Part shown: positions 1 through 6,700 of the stretch, one piece after another
Numbering within the stretch: the first letter of the stretch is position 1
How the letters are laid out: each line of letters opens with the position of its first letter
Source: Methanomicrobiales archaeon
GTDB taxonomy: Archaea; Halobacteriota; Methanomicrobia; Methanomicrobiales; Methanospirillaceae
Assembly: GCA_012798365.1 (NCBI GenBank)
Contig: JAAZNH010000018.1
Span: 1-8,718, forward strand
Length of the DNA stretch: 8,718 nucleotides
Direction of reading: 5' to 3'
Notes under the pieces: model-generated
The model's database searches: none
Seen by the model: the letters and a program-made list of their open reading frames with translations, nothing else
What the model was told of the DNA's origin: nothing
Made by a program: the position numbers and the translations under genes

Positions 1-1282
1 CAACAGTTGCTGCGTACTCGCGGAGACGGAGCGAGAGCTCGGTCTCGGGTGCGCCGCCACCGGCTACAACCTTCTTGTCCTCGACAACGACACCGACAAC
101 GCGGAGTGCGTCGTGGATTGCACGCTCGAGCTCGTCAACAACGTGGTCCGTGCCACCCTTGACGATAATGGAGACTGCCTTGGGGTTCTTGCACTGCTCG
201 ACAAAGGTCATCTCTTCGCCGCCGACCTTGCGTTCCTCGACAAGGCCTGCCTTTCCGAGCTCTTCCTTGCCGATGGCGTCGATGGAGGAGACGAGGCTTG
301 CGCCGGTTGCCCGGGCGAGTTTCTCCATGTCGCTCTTCTTGACACGGCGGGTTGCAAAGATGCCGGCCTTTGCCAGGTAGTGCTGTGCGATGTCGTCAAT
401 ACCCTTCTGGCAGAAGAGGACGTTTGCACCGCTCTTGACAATCTTGTCAACAATGCCCTTGACCATCCGCTCTTCCTCGTCGAGGAATGCCTGAAGCTGG
501 TCGGGGGAGGTGATGTTGATCTCGGCGTCGACTTCGGTCTTCTTGAACTCGACTGCTGCGTTCAGCAGGAGGATCTTGGCGCCGGTAACCTTCCTGGGCA
601 TCGAGGGGTGGACACGTTCCTTGTCGATGAGTACGCCCTCAACGATCTCGGAGTCCTCGATTGAGCCGCCGGTCTTCTTCTCGACCTTGATGTTCTCGAT
701 GTCGACCTTGCCGTCGTCATCAGTGACCATGACAACTGCCCGGACAACGAGGTCGCAGAGCTTGTCCTTGCTTGCCTCTGCGCCCTTGCCGGTCATGGCG
801 GTGCCGGCGATGTTCTTTAAGAGTGCCTTGTCGGTTGCCTTGAGATCGAAGGCGATGTCCTTTAAGAACTCCTGGGCCTTCTCGGCGGCCTGGCGGTACC
901 CGTGGGCGATAACGGTCGGGTGGACGTCCTGCTCGAGGAGGTCTTCTGCCTTCTTGAGAAGTTCCCCGGCAATGACGACGGCTGAGGTGGTTCCGTCACC
1001 GACTTCGTCATCCTGGGTCTTGGCGACCTCGACCATCATCTTTGCGGCCGGGTGCTCGATGTCCATTTCCTTAAGGATGGTGACACCGTCATTGGTGATG
1101 ACTACATCGCCGATAGTGTCGACGAGCATCTTGTCCATACCTTTGGGACCGAGGGTGGTCCTGACTGCACTTGCCACTGCCTTTGCGGCGGTGATGTTCA
1201 TACCCTGGGCGTCGCGGCCGCGGGTACGGGTGCTGCCTTCCTTGAGAATTAAAATCTGCTGTCCTCCAAGTTGCTGTGACAT
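1..1282 (-). CDS. ths: Thermosome subunit (archaeal group II chaperonin), 3' end outside window
   Basis: ATP-driven protein-folding chaperonin subunit that assembles into a double-ring cytoplasmic complex. The start codon is the ATG at 1282-1280 (protein begins MSQQLGGQQILILKEGS). It is preceded by GGTGA with a 6-nt spacer, a good Shine-Dalgarno match. About 427 residues are visible out of the roughly 550 usual for the family, so the C-terminal part of the equatorial domain lies beyond the left edge. Visible hallmarks are TLGPKGMDKMLVD (about residues 43-55), TNDGVTIL (63-70), the nucleotide-binding GDGTTS (95-100, with the catalytic-type Asp96), and the late equatorial motif VAGGGAPETELSLRLREYA close to the window edge. 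The apical and intermediate domains lie between these and read without frameshift. Codons are strongly biased to C/G-ending forms, as expected for a highly expressed gene. Which paralogue (alpha, beta or other) cannot be decided from this sequence alone. The long plus-strand ORFs opposite it are shadows. Confidence 0.97.
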   Translation of the reverse strand, partial: MSQQLGGQQILILKEGSTRTRGRDAQGMNITAAKAVASAVRTTLGPKGMDKMLVDTIGDVVITNDGVTILKEMDIEHPAAKMMVEVAKTQDDEVGDGTTSAVVIAGELLKKAEDLLEQDVHPTVIAHGYRQAAEKAQEFLKDIAFDLKATDKALLKNIAGTAMTGKGAEASKDKLCDLVVRAVVMVTDDDGKVDIENIKVEKKTGGSIEDSEIVEGVLIDKERVHPSMPRKVTGAKILLLNAAVEFKKTEVDAEINITSPDQLQAFLDEEERMVKGIVDKIVKSGANVLFCQKGIDDIAQHYLAKAGIFATRRVKKSDMEKLARATGASLVSSIDAIGKEELGKAGLVEERKVGGEEMTFVEQCKNPKAVSIIVKGGTDHVVDELERAIHDALRVVGVVVEDKKVVAGGGAPETELSLRLREYAATV

Positions 1283-1288
1283 TAAAAA

Positions 1289-1293
1289 TCACC
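1289..1293 (-). promoter_or_regulatory. Shine-Dalgarno site of the thermosome gene
   Basis: The minus strand reads GGTGA followed by TTTTTA and then ATG. This complements the archaeal 16S rRNA 3' end and supports 1282 as the start. Confidence 0.65.
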
Positions 1294-1323
1294 ACTTTTA
1301 GCACTAAAATTGGTTTGTGGTTC

Positions 1324-1337
1324 TATATAAAATTTTG
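1324..1337 (-). promoter_or_regulatory. TATA box and BRE-like element of the thermosome promoter
   Basis: On the minus strand the sequence is ACAAAATTTTATATA-like: an A-rich TFB-recognition-type stretch (about 1332-1337) followed by TTTTATATA (1332-1324), close to the archaeal box A consensus TTTAWATA. With the usual spacing of about 25-27 bp, transcription would begin near 1301. That leaves a leader of about 19 nt that contains the GGTGA site. The promoter sits wholly in the 62-bp gap after the upstream gene, so the chaperonin can be expressed independently of it. Confidence 0.7.
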
Positions 1338-1344
1338 TAAAAAC
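1338..1344 (-). terminator. Oligo-T run just after the COG1395 gene
   Basis: Directly after the TAA stop of the regulator gene the minus strand reads G-TTTTT-A. Archaeal RNA polymerase can terminate at short U runs, so this may end the regulator transcript just before the thermosome promoter. The run is only five T, and read-through into the chaperonin gene is possible. Confidence 0.3.
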
Positions 1345-2271
1345 TTACTCACCCAGCAGGTCGAGGAGCTCGAATCCGTCCTCGATTTTGTGAAGGCGCT
1401 TCTCGCTGATCACCAGCGTCCGGCCGATCTTCTTTTCCCTGGAGGAATCGGTCAACACGCACATGGCATGTTTCTTTGCAATCTGCGAGAGGTTCCCGAT
1501 GAGGGCAGCCCGCTTCACCACTTTCTGGGACGGCCCGTACCCGGTCAGGATCGTGTGCTTGTCAAACGTGAGCAGGGCCTGGAACGGGGCCCCGTGGAGC
1601 GTGTGGAGGCGGACGCCGATCTGCTCAAGAAACTCCATCGGGCTCTGGGGGTGGACCCCGGTCTCTTTCTTCTCGCCATCCATTGCCCGGGGGGGTTCAT
1701 GGCGGACCAGGTCGATGGACTCGACGACACCGGTATCGAAGAACTCCTCGATCCGGATCGCGACATCGAGCGTTGTGCCCATGCCGCTTTCGTACTTGCT
1801 GATCGTCCGGCGCGAAACCCCGAGCACGCTGCCGAGATCGCCAAGGGACATGTTGCGCTTCTCCCGCAGTTCGCGTAAAACGTCACCGTTGATATTCACG
1901 TACAGCCCGCCGGGCGAGGCATAGACAAGCGGGGGGATCTTTTCGACAAAATAATCATAGAGCGTTGAGGGGCTGATGGCATAGATCCCGTACCGGACAT
2001 AGACGGCCCCCCGCTCCAGCTCCGCATCCCGCGCCCGCTCCCCGACAATCAGTGGAACGCCGCCGAGAAGCCGCGAGATCAGTTCGATGTCAAACGCCAC
2101 CTCTTCGCTTACGGAATCGATATGCGAGACTACCTTGATGACCAGCAGCGTCCCGTCGTCGCGTGCGATGAGGTCAAAACTCCGCGGGCGCAGGGTGAAC
2201 CGCTCGGAAACCTCAAAGCCTGCTGTTATCATCACGCTGATGACGAGCTGGAGCTGGCGGTCCTGGGACAT
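1345..2271 (-). CDS. COG1395-type archaeal HTH transcriptional regulator
   Basis: Predicted DNA-binding regulator of 308 aa, matching the usual length (about 310-320) of the archaeal 'putative HTH-type transcriptional regulatory protein' family. The start is set at the ATG 2271-2269 (MSQDRQLQLVISVMITAGFE). The frame stays open further upstream, but that extension is antisense to tiaS and is not credible. The N-terminal domain (about 1-110) carries SFDLIARDDGTLLVIKV (31-47), which resembles a restriction-endonuclease-like fold with degraded catalytic residues. A Cro/C1-type helix-turn-helix lies at about 129-185 (LRELREKRNMSLGDLGSVLG, then VSRRTISKYESG). A short charged linker (about 190-212) leads to a C-terminal domain (213-305) ending in ELLDLLGE. 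There are no membrane segments. It is divergent from tiaS and co-directional with the thermosome gene 62 bp downstream. Its targets are unknown; autoregulation or control of its neighbours is only a guess. Confidence 0.92.
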   Translation of the reverse strand: MSQDRQLQLVISVMITAGFEVSERFTLRPRSFDLIARDDGTLLVIKVVSHIDSVSEEVAFDIELISRLLGGVPLIVGERARDAELERGAVYVRYGIYAISPSTLYDYFVEKIPPLVYASPGGLYVNINGDVLRELREKRNMSLGDLGSVLGVSRRTISKYESGMGTTLDVAIRIEEFFDTGVVESIDLVRHEPPRAMDGEKKETGVHPQSPMEFLEQIGVRLHTLHGAPFQALLTFDKHTILTGYGPSQKVVKRAALIGNLSQIAKKHAMCVLTDSSREKKIGRTLVISEKRLHKIEDGFELLDLLGE

Positions 2272-2302
2272 TGTGGATACAAATGGATTAAGCGCTCCAA
2301 TA

Positions 2303-2312
2303 ATATTAATAT
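2303..2312. promoter_or_regulatory. Palindromic AT-rich element in the divergent promoter gap
   Basis: ATATTAATAT is a perfect 10-bp palindrome inside the 45-bp gap (2272-2316) between the divergent regulator and tiaS genes. Read on the minus strand it is well placed as a TATA box for the regulator: transcription would start near 2280, leaving a leader of about 9 nt. For tiaS it is too close to the start codon (2317), so the tiaS promoter would have to use a weaker element around 2285-2292 (ATTAAG). No ribosome-binding site precedes the tiaS ATG, which suggests a leaderless or nearly leaderless transcript. Confidence 0.45.
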
Positions 2313-2316
2313 AGAC

Positions 2317-3543
2317 ATGCTGATCGGGATTGATGACACGGATTCGCCACAGGGGATGTGCACCACCTACCTGGGGGCACTGCTGGCCCGCAGCCTCATC
2401 CGCGATCACATGCAGGTGCGGGAGGCCCGGCTTGTCCGGCTCAACCCCAACGTCACTTGGAAGACCCGGGGCAATGCCGCGGTCATGCTCGACGTGCAGG
2501 GCGACCCTGCCCGGGCGTATACCCGGGCCTGCGACCTTGTCGATGAACTCGCCGACAAATCCTGTGAAAACACCAATCCCGGGGTTGTGGTGACCGAGCG
2601 GAAGATCAGCCCGGATTTTTACTATAAGGCTGTCACGGATTTCTGCACCATTGATGAGGCCGTGGCGCTGCTCACGGGCGCCGGTGCCCGGTTCAAGGGC
2701 TGGAAGAACCGGCGCGGGCTCATTGGCGCAACGGCAGCGGTTGCAAGCGATTTTGCCGACCGTACCTCCGAGATCCTCGTGTACCGGCAGCCGGGCCGGT
2801 TCGGTACTCCCCGCCTGGTGAACCGCGACAGCCTGTTTGCGGCGGAAAAGGCAACCTTTCCCCATACCTGGGACACGGTAGACACCGCAAACGATGTCGT
2901 GGTCTGTGTCCCCCATACGCCGGATCCGGTCCTGTTCGGGATACGGGGAGAGAACCCCCGCTGGGTGATGACTGCCCGGCAGATGATCCGATCAGAGCCG
3001 CCCGGGATCGAGCAGATATGGGTCACCAACCAGGGAACCGATGCCCACCTGCTGCCGGGGACCGCCGGGCACCTTGAGGAGCTCCGGTCGTATTATGTAC
3101 CGGGCACCCTGACCTCGGCTCCCGTGACAAGGACCGGGGGCCACGTAGCGTTTGTCATGAAAGACGGGGCATTTCCCGTCCGCTGCATGGCATATGAACC
3201 CACCAAGACCTTCCGCCACGTCATCCGCCAGCTCATTCCGGGTGACCAGGTGATTGCCGTGGGGAGCTTCAAGAAAGGCAGCATCAACTTAGAGAAAATC
3301 TGTATTGTCGCGCTTGCACCGGACAGGATTGTCCGGCCCCCGGTCTGCCCGGCCTGCAACAAGCGTATGACAAGCAACGGTAAAGGCAAAGGATACAAGT
3401 GCAAAAAATGCGATGCCCGGGCCACGGAACCGTTGGTGGAGATCCTTCCAAGAACCCTCCGGCCGGGCTGGTACGAGGTCCCGCCTACCGCACGAAGACA
3501 CCTGGCCCGGCCGCTCTGCCGGGGAGAGCCGGACTTTTCGTGA
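2317..3543 (+). CDS. tiaS: tRNA(Ile2) 2-agmatinylcytidine synthetase TiaS
   Basis: ATP-dependent enzyme that conjugates agmatine to C34 of tRNA-Ile2 (anticodon CAU), producing agmatidine so that the tRNA reads AUA. It is essential in archaea and acts in the cytoplasm. The protein has 408 aa, close to the usual ~420. The start at 2317 gives MLIGIDDTDSPQGMCTTYLG, the diagnostic N-terminus. Thr16/Thr17 in the MCTTYL segment correspond to the region of the autophosphorylated threonine described for the Archaeoglobus enzyme. The middle (about 90-260) matches the catalytic and ferredoxin-like part. Residues about 265-340 (LTSAPVTRTGGHVAFVMKDG onward) look like the OB-fold tRNA-binding domain. A zinc ribbon follows with CPAC (344-347) and CKKC (362-365) pairs, and then a basic tail. 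It is divergent from the COG1395 gene, is followed by a 164-bp gap, and appears monocistronic. The longer in-frame extension from 2122 overlaps the regulator antisense and is rejected. Confidence 0.96.
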   Translation: MLIGIDDTDSPQGMCTTYLGALLARSLIRDHMQVREARLVRLNPNVTWKTRGNAAVMLDVQGDPARAYTRACDLVDELADKSCENTNPGVVVTERKISPDFYYKAVTDFCTIDEAVALLTGAGARFKGWKNRRGLIGATAAVASDFADRTSEILVYRQPGRFGTPRLVNRDSLFAAEKATFPHTWDTVDTANDVVVCVPHTPDPVLFGIRGENPRWVMTARQMIRSEPPGIEQIWVTNQGTDAHLLPGTAGHLEELRSYYVPGTLTSAPVTRTGGHVAFVMKDGAFPVRCMAYEPTKTFRHVIRQLIPGDQVIAVGSFKKGSINLEKICIVALAPDRIVRPPVCPACNKRMTSNGKGKGYKCKKCDARATEPLVEILPRTLRPGWYEVPPTARRHLARPLCRGEPDFS

Positions 3544-3593
3544 GCGGGGAAATACGGGGTTTTCCCGGGAGCCATCGCCAGACGCTTCCGGGA

Positions 3594-3623
3594 ATGACGC
3601 GCCGGCAGGGCATACAGCGTCAT
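3594..3623. repeat. Inverted repeat downstream of tiaS
   Basis: ATGACGC (3594-3600) and GCGTCAT (3617-3623) are perfect 7-bp arms around a 16-bp GC-rich loop, starting 50 bp after the tiaS stop. It could fold as a hairpin at the end of the tiaS transcript or be a protein-binding site. No T run follows directly, so it is not a typical terminator. The nearby TCCCGGGA (3563-3570) and TTCCGGGAA (3586-3594) are short near-palindromes in the same gap. Confidence 0.3.
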
Positions 3624-3666
3624 AAGGATAACCGTATCTAGTAGTAATCCCGATAATCCTTTTACC

Positions 3667-3696
3667 AGTATACACTACGTAATATACAGTACGTAA
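3667..3696 (+). repeat. 14-bp-period direct repeat in the kinase promoter region
   Basis: AGTATACACTACGTAA (3667-3682) is repeated as AATATACAGTACGTAA (3681-3696), with 14 of 16 positions identical and a 14-bp offset. Each copy contains a (G/A)TATAC core and a palindromic TACGTA. It ends 11 bp before the kinase start codon, so it covers the expected promoter. Either copy of the TATAC core may act as the TATA element, and the paired TACGTAA boxes could be an operator. An AAGGAT stretch (3695-3700) overlaps the repeat end and may serve as a weak Shine-Dalgarno site, 7 nt before the ATG. Confidence 0.5.
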
Positions 3697-3707
3697 GGAT
3701 CAGCCCC

Positions 3708-6700
3708 ATGATCACGATCCTCTATGTTGACGATGAACCGGCACTCCTTGAACTCGGGAAGATCTTCCTTGAACAGGACGGGGAATTCGTTGTCAGCACC
3801 TGCACCTCGGCCCCGGAGGCCCTCTCTCTCCTGAATACAACACGGTATGATGCCATCATCTCGGATTACCAGATGCCGGAGATGGACGGCATCTCGTTTA
3901 TCAGGGCCCTCCGGGCCCGTGGCGATACAACCCCGTTCATCATCTTCACCGGCCGCGGCCGCGAGGAAGTGGTCATCCAGGCCCTCAACGAAGGCGCGGA
4001 TTTCTATCTCCAGAAAGGCGGGGATTCCAATGCCCAGTTCGCGGAACTCTCCCACAAGATCCGGCATGCCGTCTCCCGTAAACTGGCAGTCCGGAGTCTG
4101 CAGAAGAGCGAGCAGGACTACCGGCACCTCATCACGCATGCCAATGAGGCGATCTATGTTGTCCAGGACGACATGCTCAAAATGGTGAACCCGGCCCTTG
4201 AAGAGATGACCGGTTACACCCATGATGAACTCCTGAACCTGCCCTTTACCACCTTTATCCATCCCGACGACCGGGACTTTGTCGCGGACCGGTACCGGCG
4301 CCGCGTCCAGGGGGAGACACTGCCGAACCGGTACAATTTCCGGCTGTACCGGAAGGACAGGACCGCCCGCTGGGTCGAACTCAGTGTTGTCGTGATATCC
4401 TGGGATGAACGGCCGGCCGTGCTGGTCTTTTTAACCGATATCCATGAGCGCAAACTGACCGAAGACGCCCTCATCGAGCGGGAGGAGCGGTACCGCCAGT
4501 TCTTCCGGACCACCCTTGACTGCGTCTTCATCACCACCCCGGAAGGCGCCTGGATCGATTTCAACGATGCCCTTGTCGCGATGTTCGGGTACAGCAGCCG
4601 CGAGGAGATCCGCCAGGTGCCGGTTGCTTCCATCTATGCAAGGCCCGACGAGCGGGAAGGGTTCCTTGATGAGGTGGTCCGGGCCGGGTATGTCCGGGAG
4701 CGGGTCCTCCTCTTCCGGAAAAAAGACGGCACGGTCTTTGATGCCCTGATTACGATTGTCCCCCTGAAGAACCCGGACGGATCGATCAAGGCATTCATCG
4801 GCACATTCCGCGATGTCACCGAGAAGAAACGGATCGAAGAGGCCCTGAGAACCAGCGAGGAGCGGTACCGGATCTTCTTCAAAACCATCCGGGACAGCGT
4901 CTTTATCACCACCCCTGCCGGAGACTGGATCGACTTCAATGATGCCCTTGTCGAGACGCTGGGCTTTTCCTCGCGGGAGGAGGTCTGGAAGGCCCCGGTT
5001 TCATCGGTCTATGCAAACCCGGCCGAGCGGGACGCATTCCTCCGGCGCGTTTCAGTAGAGGGATATGTGAGGGAATATCCCCTGTTGTTCCGCAAGCAGG
5101 ACGGCACCGTTTTTGACGCCCTCATCACCATTGTCCCGATAAAAAATGAAGACGGAACGGTCAGGGCATTCTCCGGTACCGTCCGGGACATTTCAGCCCA
5201 GAAGCGCGTCGAGCGGGCCCTCATCGAGAGGGAGAAACAGTACCGCACCATCTTCGAGACCTTTGAAGACCTCTATTACCAGACCGATGCAGAAGGTCGC
5301 ATCACCATTCTCTCACCATCCCTCAACCGCCTGACCGGATGGACCGCAGAAGAACTCATGGGAAAACCGGCAACCGCACTCTATGTTGATCCTGGTAAGC
5401 GGGAGGTCCTTCTCGGAGAACTGAACCGGAACGGGTCCGTGAGGGACTATGAACTGCTCCTCCGGAAGCGTGACGGCACGCATACCCCGGCATCGCTCTC
5501 CGCAACGGTCCTCTATGACGATGACAACAAGCCTGCCGGCGTAGCCGGGATCCTGAGGGATATCACCGGACGAAAGCAGGCTGAGGAGAGCCTGCGCGAG
5601 AGCGAACGTAAGTTCCGGTCCCTGGTCGAGTATAGCCTTGAACCAATCCTTATCCTTGACTATAATTTCTGTATCCTCTTTCTCAACAGTGCCGCAGCAC
5701 GCATGATTGAACCGGGCGATCCGGCCCAGGTTATTGGCCGGAATGTGCTGCAGTTCATTGCCCCGCAATCCCGTGATGATGCACTGCGGGACTTTGCCGA
5801 GGTCCGGGGAGGTCGTGATGCATTCCTCACCCGGTACTTCATCACACCATCACGGGACCGGACGCTCTACGTGGAATGTATCGGCAAGATCATCACGTTT
5901 GAGGAGAGACCGGCGGTCCTCATCTCGCTGCGGGATATATCCGATAAACAGCAGGCCGAGAACGCACTCCGTGAAAGCGAGGAGAAATTCCGGACCCTTG
6001 TCGAGTTCTCGCTCGAGACGGTCTTAGTCCTTGACCTTGAGGGGAAGATCCTCTTTGCCAACACGGCAGCTGCCCGGACCCTTGAGGCAGATGAACAGGA
6101 GAGCCTGATTGGCAGAAATGTCTTTGAATTCATTGCACCTGAGTCGCAGCAGGACGTGATCCATGACTTTTCTGAGGTGGCACGGGGCCATGATTCGTTC
6201 ATTGCCCATTACCAGGTCATTTCCGCAAAAGGCAACCGGATCCAGATCGAGAGTATCGGCAAGATCATCACCTACGAGGGCAGGACGGCTGATTTGGTCT
6301 CCATCCGGGATGTTACCGAGCAGAAACGCGCTGAACATGAACTCCGGCAGAGCGAGGAGACGCACCGCATCCTCCTTGACCAGTCCACCGATCCCATCTT
6401 TGCATTTTACCCAGACGGGACGTACCGCTACGTGAACCGGGCCTTCGCGGACGGGGTAGGAAAAACCGTTGATGAGATCACCGGCAGGAAGATCTGGGAT
6501 GTTTTTGAGAAGGAAGAGGCCGACAAACGTTTCGCTGCCCTGCACTCGGTCTTCTCCACCGGTGAGGGGAAGGAGATCGAGGTGCGGGTGCCCCGGCCGG
6601 AGGGTGACCGGTACTACGTGACCACGATCGTTCCCATCCGGGATGGCGCGGGAACGGTTGTCTCGGCGATTTGTTCCTCAAAGGATATCACCGCCAGAAA

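Noticed and set aside
113..1301. Long plus-strand open frames opposite the thermosome gene
   Set aside because: Shadows of the codon-biased chaperonin frame. Their translations are low-complexity and unlike any family I know, and the minus-strand frame carries all thermosome motifs.
2122..2316. In-frame upstream extension of tiaS
   Set aside because: It is antisense to the regulator's N-terminus, and the conserved IGIDDTDS start of TiaS begins right after the ATG at 2317.
2272..2916. In-frame upstream extension of the COG1395 gene (523-aa reading)
   Set aside because: It lies antisense across tiaS, whose family motifs are unambiguous. The ATG at 2271 gives the family's normal length and has a promoter-like element upstream.
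3544..3707. Possible small gene or RNA in the gap after tiaS
   Set aside because: No reading frame in the gap has a credible start with ribosome-binding site, and the only structures are a 7-bp inverted repeat and the promoter repeat, too little to call an RNA gene.
4482..6350. Repeated segments considered as a possible mobile or array-type DNA repeat
   Set aside because: The repeats are in-frame PAS domains with mostly protein-level similarity, not a DNA repeat array; there are no spacers or terminal inverted repeats.
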